A DNA stretch of 22,576 nucleotides, from the NCBI GenBank assembly GCA_025201705.1, contig MU616916.1, forward strand, positions 9,715 to 32,290, in the 5' to 3' direction. This document shows, one piece after another, positions 11,161 to 19,530 of this stretch. This DNA is from Dissophora ornata (lineage: Eukaryota; Mortierellomycota; Mortierellomycetes; Mortierellales; Mortierellaceae). The notes beneath the pieces are model-generated. The model ran no database searches. It worked only from the letters and a program-made list of their open reading frames with translations, and was not told where the DNA came from. The translations under genes were made by a program, and so were the position numbers. Position 1 is the first letter of the stretch. Each line of letters opens with the position of its first letter.

Positions 11161-11577
11161 GCAGGTCAATGGCTTTATCAATCAGGAGCAGGCAACGGTT
11201 ATTCAAAAATTGATGCAGGATGTTGGACAGCTTGTATCTCGGTATTCCCATGGTGTTTCTTCAGGATTACTCTCACCAACAGACGTGGAAGACAGTGTGG
11301 TCCGGAAAGTCACTGGTAAGAAAGTCAGGGCCTCTCCTCCATGTCAGGTCAGACTAGACTGGTTTGATTATGACCATTTTTTTTTTTCGGGAGAGAGTGT
11401 CATGGGTTGAAAAAAAGACCCTTTCCTTGAACAAACTACAAGGGGGTAGGAAACTAACCCCATCTTGCCCCATTTTCACCTCTTTTTTCTTTCGGGATGA
11501 TAGTATTGACAGAAGGCTCAGCATGGGCATTGACGATGGCAGACAACAAGATCTATGGCATTGAAAAGAAGGAATGA
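10766..11577 (+). CDS. Small four-exon protein, about 108 aa, unrecognised
   Basis: Proposed exons are 10766-10768, 10920-11018, 11165-11315 and 11504-11577. The total is 327 nt (108 codons plus TGA), with all introns GT-AG. Exons 2-4 are well supported: phases agree, and the peptide runs from SPPDPVFEEL through an amphipathic helix (NQEQATVIQKLMQDVGQLV) to WALTMADNKIYGIEKKE. The first exon is less certain. In this model the start codon is exactly the last three bases of exon 1 (ATG, then GTAGTT). An alternative upstream ATG at 10547 in the same frame would add 73 mostly low-complexity residues. No membrane segment or catalytic motif is visible in the short form. It could be a subunit of a helical complex, but I do not recognise the family. 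Confidence 0.62.
11124..11157 (+). repeat. 34-nt T homopolymer in an intron
   Basis: An unbroken run of 34 T lies seven bases before the first base of exon 3 (acceptor GCAG at 11161-11164) in the small gene. It forms an extreme polypyrimidine tract. The exact length is prone to sequencing and replication error. Confidence 0.85.
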
Positions 11578-11654
11578 ATGTTTTTGCTCTGCAACAACGA
11601 TATAACAATAACACAACCATGTAGACAACAGACGCAGACGAGACAAGTCGCACA

Positions 11655-11660
11655 AATAAA
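11655..11660 (+). terminator. Polyadenylation signal of the 108-aa gene
   Basis: AATAAA lies 78 nt after the stop at 11575-11577. The opposing gene ends at 11905, so the two transcripts converge in the gap 11578-11904. Confidence 0.55.
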
Positions 11661-11904
11661 ACAGTATTTTTGTAATACCAGCAAAATACCGAAAATGAAG
11701 ACATTAAAAAGGACACGGGGGGGAGGGGAAAGAGAGAATCGTTGTGCTCTCCATGGTTCATGTATGGCATGCATTTATCACTTATAAATAAAATCAACGT
11801 CGCAGAAGACATGGTTTTTGTTATTGATTTGTTGTGTTGGACTTTTCTGAGCGCTTGTTTGTCAAATATACAGAGTTTGGTTGATGCAGCTCTAAAGATC
11901 GCCT

Positions 11905-12930
11905 TTATCCAACCTCAAGGGTTGAGACGGCGTAGACTCCATTGACATCGTGCTCAGGCACCTTTCCTTTCCACATTCTCATGGATGGAAACGTGTCATT
12001 CCAGCCCAGTCCATCGAACAACTTGGCCGCCTCCTTGTTCGAGTTGGGGATGTCAACATCAAACTGCAGCGGGATATTGTAAGGCTTTTGTTTCTCGGCC
12101 TGAACAACCTCAAACGCCAACTTGACCAACAACTGCTTCGCGACCTCTGGCGTGCTTGCATACAAAGGGCCCACCCTGTACGAGCTCTCGGCAGGACGAA
12201 CGCACGCGTACCCGAGCACAACAGGCTTGCCATTCTTTTGTCCTTCCTCCCCCAGGACCGCGACACCAAACCGATGTTGTTCCGGATGATGCGTATGAAA
12301 GAGCGCCCAATCCTTCACAAATTGCGGACGCTTCAGCCCCGAATACTTTTGTTCAATCAAAGGCAACTGCTCTAAATCGACTTGTGCATCCGAAAGATGA
12401 ACCAGGCCTGGAACTGTACCCTTCAAAATCTGATCCGCTAGTTCGCGTTCTTGAACTTCCACCAGTTCTCTGGCAGATCCATTGCGACGTTCATTCTGCC
12501 ATGCGATCGACGTGAACCCCGATTTCTTGTAGTTCTCAACCTGGGCCATGACGCCATCGAGCCCAACACTGAGGCGATTGTGGCCTACGTGTTCCAGAGC
12601 CTTATGGAAACTTGCGATGCCGTAGCCGTGACCGCGGTGGTTTGGAGAGACGATATAGAACCCGACCCAGGCCTGATCCTCGCCATATCGAACGCCGCTG
12701 ACGATCGAGACAATCTCTTCACGCAGAGTTTCCTTGTTGAGGATCTTGCCATAAAAGAAGCCCTGGGGATCGATTTTATAAAAGACATCTAGGATATCTT
12801 CACCCTTGGAACCGGGGTTCCAATGCTCTTGGATGGACCAGGTGTAGAAGATGTCAAAGGCTTGGTGTTGGGTGCATCGATCGAGGGTGAGGCCGCTCGA
12901 GGTCTGCGACTCTGAGGTATCTGAGAGCAT
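11905..12930 (-). CDS. GNAT-family N-acetyltransferase with two acetyltransferase-like domains
   Basis: Single-exon frame of 341 aa. The N-terminal GNAT fold carries the acetyl-CoA-binding motif A: FYIVSPNHRGHGYG, with RGHGYG at residues 99-104, then the usual C-terminal helix pattern (GVMAQVENYKKSGF, about 126-139). The second half, from about 180, has GYACVRPAESSYRVGPLYA and a following helix, which fits the C-terminal YitH/HolE-type module (Acetyltransf_18) found after a GNAT domain in many eukaryotic and bacterial proteins. The substrate cannot be told from sequence, and cytosolic location is likely because no signal peptide or membrane segment is seen. The frame stays open upstream to 13389, but that extension is translated CT-rich leader, so the ATG at 12930 was chosen. 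Confidence 0.88.
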   Translation of the reverse strand: MLSDTSESQTSSGLTLDRCTQHQAFDIFYTWSIQEHWNPGSKGEDILDVFYKIDPQGFFYGKILNKETLREEIVSIVSGVRYGEDQAWVGFYIVSPNHRGHGYGIASFHKALEHVGHNRLSVGLDGVMAQVENYKKSGFTSIAWQNERRNGSARELVEVQERELADQILKGTVPGLVHLSDAQVDLEQLPLIEQKYSGLKRPQFVKDWALFHTHHPEQHRFGVAVLGEEGQKNGKPVVLGYACVRPAESSYRVGPLYASTPEVAKQLLVKLAFEVVQAEKQKPYNIPLQFDVDIPNSNKEAAKLFDGLGWNDTFPSMRMWKGKVPEHDVNGVYAVSTLEVG

Positions 12931-12994
12931 GCTGCGCTTTTGCTTTTGCCTCTTGTGGTTGCTAGGAATAAAATAGAGATGCTCACTAGAATGG

Positions 12995-13087
12995 GTGTTG
13001 GGGAATGAGAAGAATGAGAAGAATGAAGTGGAAGAAAAGAGAGAATGAGAAGAGGGAGAGAGGGGGAGAGGGGAAGGGGGGGAAGAC
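12995..13087 (-). promoter_or_regulatory. CT-rich leader/promoter tract of the GNAT gene
   Basis: On the minus strand this is an almost pure pyrimidine tract ending about 65 nt before the ATG at 12930. Such CT blocks are common near transcription starts of filamentous fungal genes. No clear TATA box accompanies it. Confidence 0.45.
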
Positions 13088-13511
13088 TGACGCAGAGTGA
13101 GTGAATATGACGACGCTCGTAGGGAAGTCGTCATTAGTGCAACCAGACGACAGCGAGTGTAGACTACTGTCGTTACCGTTGTGCATATCATCATGCATGA
13201 ACAAACAACACTACGCTTTTCCAGGGGCGCCGACTGAGGTCTGGCGCGTCCATGGGTTGAGCGAGATAGCTTGGATTTACACTGATGCGAAAAAAGTGTA
13301 GACCAACGCCGCAGTACCCAGTAAACATCCCTCCTCTTCCTCGCACGTTGAGCGGACCACATCCAGTTATCGCGACCTCCGGCCACCAAGTCGCATTATA
13401 TCCATGCAACGCAGGGAGCAAAAACGACACCGATGACTGATACGCAATGTGGTTCTTCCTCGCGATGATTCTTAATGTTGACTCGTAGCCAGCTAGCGCG
13501 TACCAACACTC

Positions 13512-13517
13512 TTTATT
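13512..13517 (-). terminator. Polyadenylation signal of the SET-MYND gene
   Basis: AATAAA on the minus strand lies 37 nt after the stop codon at 13554-13556, beside an A-rich run. Confidence 0.6.
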
Positions 13518-13553
13518 TTTTTTTTGTTTTTGTTTGGATCTACAGCAGCAAAT

Positions 13554-15212
13554 TCAAGAGCTGAGCTCCATCTCAACCGTTTTCATAAACTGTTCCACTT
13601 CTTTCACCAACGCACCATTCTCTCCTCTTCCTTTGCCATGCGAGACACTCAAAATATTTCTCGCCAGCTTCAAGATCTCATGCGACAGCCTCACGGACGT
13701 CATTCCACCCTCCACATCATTCCACAGACTCTTTGCCAACGTGAAGCAATGTAGCCCCACCAATGGGTGATACCTCGGATATATCATTAGGTACAGTGCC
13801 AAAATAAACGTCCCAATCTTGGATGCTAATGTCCAGGACTGATGCTCGAGACTGGTGTTGAAAAACGAGGTCGCATTGGTCATGACAGTCGTCGTGAACG
13901 GCTTGGGAGTGCAATGAGGCGTGGTTTGGAGAGTATTGTAGATCTCGAACAGGCGGGCCGTGTAGTCTTGATTGGACACACCCGTCTGGATCAGAGGCAC
14001 AAGCGAATGGATCAAGTAGCTGGTGAAGGAGGCTCGCGTCACGACCGAAGGTGGTTGAAGCGGCGGACCAGCGACTTGTAAGGAACGGGCACCGGGTAGG
14101 ATGATAGCCTCGAATTGCTTCGTGAGCCATTCACCATCCACCTTCTTACCATCCACGCCGTCCTGATCGCCCTCAATCAGGTCGTCCAGAATCCGGAATC
14201 CACTCCTGTGTTTCTCCTGCTGGGTGTTCTCAGATGCTTCATCTTCTTCCTTCTCTTCCTCCTCACATCTTGGGCAAAGACATTCAAAAAAGTATTTCTC
14301 TCTCAACAATTGCCTACGTTCCGTCCTCTGGACACCATTATCGACATACGACGTGCACACCTCCTCCCCCAACTCAATATCTTCGAGCGCCCTTACGATC
14401 TGGATTTTGCCCTCGTACATTACAATTGCATTCGGTCGACACGAATGGTTGAACAACGCCCCCAAAGGGAAGGTCCCTTCCGCCATTGTGAACAACTGTG
14501 GATCGTGGATCGAAAAGTTGTTGCAGTGGAACCGGCACAGGTACTGCATCATCTCTGCGACCGAAGGCGGTTCACCATTGCTCGCCTGACTCTTGAACGG
14601 GAACTTGGACGTTTTCAGTTGCTCCCTGACACCGGTCGCTATCTCCTTGTACTTTGCCAGAAGCGCAGGATCCGAGACTGCCTCATGACCCATCAATGTT
14701 GAAAACACAAACGCGGTCAACTCCAATGCCTCGTTCTCCCCGCCTGTTGTGACTCCTGAAGCCGTAAGGGTATAAGCATCGTCTGCCTCTTTATAAGTGC
14801 CATTGCGGAGCCGTTCGATCGACATGACGATCATCTTCAGCATCTCATAATCCAGATCCTCCATATCCTTATCGGCGCAGATCCATCGATGCCAGCCCTT
14901 CCATGCAACAGTGAAACAATCCCGGTTGCAATAGTATCGCTTCTTGCAGACAGAGCACCTCTCCAGATCAATGGGCTTTGAAGGTGATGACGATGATGTT
15001 GTTGTTGCGCTGTCTTTGGTCTTGAGGCAGGTCTCGCAGTGTTGCGATCGGTGTGTTGGAAAGATCACCGGGTTGCACAATGGACGGGAGGTGATCACGA
15101 CAGAGCCCTTCTTGAGCAGACGCAATGCAACGACCTTGCGGTACTTTTGTGAATCGCCGACGAGCTGAAGGCCATGGCTCTCGAGATGGCTGGCGAGAAT
15201 GGTGGCTGACAT
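13554..15212 (-). CDS. SET and MYND domain (SMYD-type) protein lysine methyltransferase
   Basis: Single-exon protein of 552 aa. A split SET domain surrounds a MYND zinc finger with ligands C59, C62, C86, C89, C95, C99, H108 and C112 (CxxC...CxxC...YCNRDC...H..C). The SET core has FNHSCRPNA (N255-C258, the S-adenosylmethionine-binding NHSC motif) and TSYVD with the catalytic-type tyrosine Y289. The post-SET cysteines follow as CLCPRC (C311, C313, C316). An acidic EEEEKEEDE stretch comes next, then a helical C-terminal half as in SMYD proteins. These enzymes methylate lysines of histones or other proteins; the target here is unknown. All motif residues are present, so an active enzyme is expected. 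The gene lies downstream of the survivin homologue in the same direction, with 264 nt between coding regions. Confidence 0.93.
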   Translation of the reverse strand: MSATILASHLESHGLQLVGDSQKYRKVVALRLLKKGSVVITSRPLCNPVIFPTHRSQHCETCLKTKDSATTTSSSSPSKPIDLERCSVCKKRYYCNRDCFTVAWKGWHRWICADKDMEDLDYEMLKMIVMSIERLRNGTYKEADDAYTLTASGVTTGGENEALELTAFVFSTLMGHEAVSDPALLAKYKEIATGVREQLKTSKFPFKSQASNGEPPSVAEMMQYLCRFHCNNFSIHDPQLFTMAEGTFPLGALFNHSCRPNAIVMYEGKIQIVRALEDIELGEEVCTSYVDNGVQRTERRQLLREKYFFECLCPRCEEEEKEEDEASENTQQEKHRSGFRILDDLIEGDQDGVDGKKVDGEWLTKQFEAIILPGARSLQVAGPPLQPPSVVTRASFTSYLIHSLVPLIQTGVSNQDYTARLFEIYNTLQTTPHCTPKPFTTTVMTNATSFFNTSLEHQSWTLASKIGTFILALYLMIYPRYHPLVGLHCFTLAKSLWNDVEGGMTSVRLSHEILKLARNILSVSHGKGRGENGALVKEVEQFMKTVEMELSS

Positions 15213-15275
15213 GGCGTGCGCTACCGATGGAGTTTGTCCCGACAGGATCTGATCTCGATTAGAGCAGCGGTTGGG

Positions 15276-15283
15276 CTTTTATA
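15276..15283 (-). promoter_or_regulatory. TATA box of the SET-MYND gene
   Basis: The minus strand reads TATAAAAG 64 nt upstream of the ATG at 15212, a canonical core-promoter sequence at a fitting distance. Confidence 0.6.
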
Positions 15284-15344
15284 CGCGCAGACGGTTCAAC
15301 TGCTTGACTGCTTGCTGCACCACAGAACTGATGATACGAATTTT

Positions 15345-15350
15345 TTTATT
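15345..15350 (-). terminator. Polyadenylation signal of the survivin homologue
   Basis: AATAAA on the minus strand is 127 nt after the stop at 15477-15479. It is only about 60 nt before the TATA box of the next gene, so the two units are tightly packed. Confidence 0.5.
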
Positions 15351-15476
15351 ATACAGCGCTTTGCTGACAAACGCAAAGGTAATGATGTTACAGACAGCGG
15401 CAGACCCCGCGTTGCGTGAGTAGAGATGACATGGGTTTTAGATGATGCACACAGACAGGACTTTTCTCCTGCACGT

Positions 15477-18400
15477 CTACCTCCTTCCGTCATCCATGAT
15501 TGCATTGCGCACACGCTCGGCCTCCTCCAGGAACCGCTGGATCCATGCCTCGCACTGCAGCTCAAATAGTCTGATCTGCTCATCCGCGCAATGGCGGTGG
15601 AACTCCTCAACCGACATTGTAATCTCTCGTCCAGAGATACCGCACTCGCCCATTAGCCTCCTTCGGCGATCCTGCTCCTCGAGGCTCAGTTGAGCTCCAC
15701 TTCTCGACTCTACTGGCTCTTCAGGATCCCGCAGAGAATGCGAAGGCTTCGCGCTAGGTTTGGTTAGGTCCTTCGGACCCAGATGATCGGAGCTGGATCG
15801 ACGCTTTTGGGATGCAGGGGGGTCAAAAGCGGGTTCCCGACGACTTCCTGCCATGCGAACAGGCTCCATTATCTGAGAGTGGTGTGAATCAACGAATGGG
15901 TTGACGTCCTGTGCATCTCTGTTGACCCTAGTTCGATCTCGCTCTTTCTGTCTCAAAGATGTATCCTCGTCTGTTTCCAAATCCTCCAGTCTGAGCAGGT
16001 CAACAGTCTTCTTCGCTGGGGTCCTTACAAACGGCGACACATGCGCATTGGGATTTCGGCGAGAGGCTGCTCCGATAGCCGAAATCACCTTTGAGATCGG
16101 CAGAGGTGTCCTGCTCAGCGGTGTGCCAGGGGTCGTCGACTCGAACATCAGTGAAACGCCTGCGTTTTTGACTGGTGTTCCTAGAATGTTGCTTTTGTTG
16201 CTGTTGCTATTACTCGATTCTGGCTCCAGCATCAACAAATCATCATCCTCTTGAGCCTCAGAGGGTGGGCCAAAGGGAGTTTCTGAGGGCGCAGCAGAGG
16301 CAGCAGCAGCAGCAGCAGCAGCCAATTTCCGCTCCTTGTTTTGCGACCGCCTCAAGAGCTTCACTTCCTCCTTGAGGGCGAGTTCAGCAGCAGCCATGAC
16401 CTGCGAGCTATCGTATTCTTTCATCAAGCCCCCCAAGCGATCCACCAGCTCTTCGTGGTTATTTTCCGGTGATAGGAGATTCAGTCGTGTCTTTTTAAAT
16501 GACGGTGATCCTGGATTACTAAAGGCGGATGAATTCCCAACCATGTCCTTGACCCTCTGTCGGGGTGTGATGCCAGGCACCAGGCGGACTGGAGTCCTTT
16601 TAGGCTTTGGTGTCGATGTTGAGAGCGAGCCATCAAATTCCCATTGCGAAGGTGATATAAACGGGCTCGACAGACGCGTCTGCAGGCTCTCTCGACGATC
16701 TTCATCCTCCCAGCCTTCAATATCCATGCGTGATGCCATTCGTCTGTTAGGAGTTTTAGGGTCGATCACAACGACATCTGCGTATTCGATGTCAAGGAGC
16801 GAAACAGCCTGCTGCCTCACTGGAGTCGTCGAATACAGTATAGGGGAGTATGATCGCCCCCGCCTTTTGACAGGAGTAGACAAATGCTCGATAGGAGCAA
16901 TCGCATGCTCCTCTGTTGTGACTGGGGGCTCAGCTGGTGTGGTTACATCGACCCTGCTGCTGTCGTGCGGGGAGGAATCGGTATTAACAGTCGCCGTAAC
17001 TTCTTGGGTCCGTGGCTGATCGTTGCTCGCTGCTGTCGGATAGATTTCTTCGTTTGCGGACTCTTGCGCATCAGTAGTAGCGTTCGTCGGCGCTGGGTGG
17101 TCCAATGATTGTACACGATCCTCTGCTACTGATGGGGCGTCTACTTGCATATGCTCTGGCTCGTTTCCTGATTCCTTTGGCTCTGGCTCTGGCTTGTCAT
17201 TATTTTCCATCTCCTCGTCAGGCAAATCAAAAATTTCGATCAGTGCCTTGGGAGCCTTCTTCGTCGCAGTTGATTTCAGGAGCGATGTTGATCGACCTCC
17301 TTGCTTCGTCGCACGCACAGCCGTCTTTCTTTTCGATCTCGCAGTAGGCAGGCTTTCCGACTCATTATCCTCCTCAATTTTTTTCTTTGGTCTACCTCTC
17401 TTCTTTGTTGGTTGTGATGGCTCTCCGGCGCCCTGCAACTGTAACTGTTGCTGTTGCTGGGACTCATCTTCGCCAAATAACTCCACCTTCACCACCTTCC
17501 GTCGCTGTAGCGCTTTAGGTTGTGACAGTGCTGATGTCGAATTAGTCGAAATCCTGACATCTTCAAAGTTTGGGATGTCGGTTTCTCCTGATCCGTCAGA
17601 TGCATTGTCCGTGATTGCATCTACCTCAACTGCGCTCTCCACCCTCGCCAACCTGCGCTTTTTCACGATCACGACAGAGACATTCGATGTACTTGACTGA
17701 CGCGAACCGGACGAAATTTCAGATGACGTGGATGATGGCAGATCTGGACTGTCCAGGTTATATCTCTTTCGGGCTGTCGTTGTTGTTTGCGAGAGTAGCC
17801 TTCCAGAGCTGGATTCTGAGACGCTGGAAGCTGTACTTCGTGTCGTTGTCCCTACTGTTGTTTCAACCTGTTCGATTTCGACTCGCCGTGTCCGTGATGT
17901 GTCATTCTCTTCCTGGTCGATATCCCTGCTTGCAGCCGCCTTTCCTTTGGATTTCTTTGTAGGTTGAGTTGTGGTAACATCTCCTTGCAGGTCGAATTCT
18001 ACAGAGTGCGCAGGGGAGGCTAACTGTTGCCCACTCTTGGACGTTTTCTTCATCACGCTCGTCAAATTGCTGGATCTGGACTGTGTGCTGTCTCTGCTTT
18101 GCTGCTCCATCGATGCAAAAGACGAAGAATCCGGTATTGGTGTTTTGGAAAGACGCATAGTCAACGAATTCTTCCGCTCGTTCTGATTGTCCATCGTTAT
18201 AGAGTGAACGTGTTGTGATCTCGGTGATAAAAGTAACCCCTGTGAAGACAGAATCAATGTCAGGAACTTTTTTTTTTTTTTATCCGCACGTGCGATCATA
18301 TTCAAAGTTGTGCCGCAAAAGCATAACTTGCAGAGGGAGCCTATTACCTGCTGCGGTTGTTGTTCCCACTGCTGTATTTCCTTCGCTTCCATGGAAGCCT

Positions 18401-19271
18401 TCTGCTTGGACTTTGTCGCCTTGGCTGATGACGACTTTGTTGGCGCCGTTACTCTTGTTGCAAAGAAGGGACATGTTGGCTGTCGTCTTTGATGTTCATT
18501 CACCGGATCATCCTGTGCCTCCCATCCATCCAGTGCCAAATAGCAGTAGGGGCATTGCACATTGTCGATAGAGTCGCTCGTGGGTGCATAAAAGAATCCT
18601 GCATTTGCCATCTATCTCAAACCATGGTTGTCATTTCGAATTTGTGTTGAGTATAACGTAATGGAACATCGTCTTTGAATAGTAACCAAAGCAAACGAAA
18701 TGCCAGTGGGGGTCACGTACCCGCTTTGTGGTCCCGAACCATCCCTTCGTACGCTCGTGCGGCCACCATTTTCCGAACGTCTCCAGCCGAGCCTTCGCCA
18801 TACGCTCTCCTCTCGGCAGCTCTTCCTCATCGTCCCAGCGGAATGGAAGCTCGTCCTCGAAAATCGGGATCGTTTTGACGATAGCCCAGGCACATCGCCG
18901 TGAGTGGCTGAAATGCTCGTCGTAGGGGTCGTCCGTGTCAGTCCATCCATCTAGCGATTTCCCGCACAGGAAGCAGATTACGTTGTCATCGGTGGAGTGA
19001 ACAGGCCTCCAGAAAAAGCCGGCATCTGCAAGCTATACGAATGGTGTTTTATCATGATGTCAGTCCAGCAGTGTGAGACTCGTTTGGTTTCTCAACGAAC
19101 GCATTTTTGGGGGGGTCTGGCTGGATTATGGATGGTCAAGGACTTTGAGACTGGTGTGTCGTTGGCGTTTGTCCTTACAGTGGAAGGTGTGGCCTTGTAG
19201 GTGTCTGAGGAATGGGGCCACGATCGCGTCTTTTGAGTGAATGATTTCAACCTTGCATCCGCGGACTCCAT
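15477..19271 (-). CDS. Bir1/survivin homologue: two BIR domains, long disordered tail, C-terminal helix
   Basis: Four exons (19271-19179, 19032-18721, 18611-18348, 18239-15477) join in frame to 1143 aa. BIR1 spans exons 1-2, with SWPH at 17-20 and Zn ligands C51, C54, H71, C78. BIR2 spans exons 2-3, with KWWPHE at 119-124 and ligands C155, C158, H175, C182. Both have the GFF(W/Y) and DGW/DDP signatures. The rest is Ser/Pro-rich with many S/T-P sites (for example STPKPKRTPVR), an AT-hook-like KKRGRPKKK near 502, poly-Ala near 862, and a C-terminal charged helix (about 1070-1143). Yeast Bir1 proteins use paired BIRs and a C-terminal helix to join INCENP and Aurora B in the chromosomal passenger complex at centromeres. 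The same role is inferred here. The third intron (18240-18347) is 108 nt, in frame and stop-free; if kept, the protein is 1179 aa. Confidence 0.93.
16291..16322. repeat. GCA/GCT trinucleotide repeat coding for poly-alanine
   Basis: On the plus strand this is an interrupted CAG/AGC array. In the minus-strand survivin homologue it encodes a run of alanines inside a charged helical segment. Length polymorphism is likely. Confidence 0.8.
18268..18281. repeat. T14/A14 homopolymer in the third intron of the survivin homologue
   Basis: Fourteen T on the plus strand, or A14 in the transcript. It lies within the frame-preserving 108-nt intron, so if that intron is retained it encodes a lysine run. 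Homopolymer length errors here would alter the apparent frame. Confidence 0.75.
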
Positions 19272-19454
19272 CCTGTCCTGAACAAAGCAATCGTAATAGC
19301 GATGGTGGCTTTCTAGCTGCCGAGAAGGAGTTGCACAATGAACGCGTCAAACCGTTGTTCTTCTGGCTTTCTGCGATGGGTGATGAGCAGTAGCATTCAG
19401 GCACACACAAAACACTACAAATATCCGACACGGTGTGGCCAGTCACGAACTAAA

Positions 19455-19530
19455 CATGCGTGACGTGGGGTCAACAGACGCGTCGCGTTATTTTTCAACA
19501 CGCGCGTGAAAAACGCGACCACACGAAAAA
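19455..19530 (-). promoter_or_regulatory. Cluster of MCB/SCB-like cell-cycle motifs upstream of the survivin homologue
   Basis: Within 76 nt, about 185-260 nt upstream of the ATG at 19271, lie TGACGT (CRE-like, about 19461-19466), ACGCGT (19478-19483, the MCB core), an overlapping CGCGTT, the palindrome-like ACGCGCGT near 19500, AAACGCG near 19512, and CACGAAA (19522-19528, the SCB core). MCB and SCB sites bind MBF/SBF in yeasts to give G1/S expression. Binding in this organism is inferred. Confidence 0.5.

Noticed and set aside
12931..13389. N-terminal extension of the GNAT protein by an in-frame upstream ATG
   Set aside because: The added residues are Ser/Phe/Pro/Leu-rich translation of a CT-rich tract and do not resemble a domain or targeting peptide. 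The GNAT fold is complete from the ATG at 12930.
16672..16679. ACGCGT motif as a regulatory site
   Set aside because: It lies inside the coding sequence of the survivin homologue, and single copies are expected by chance about every 4 kb.
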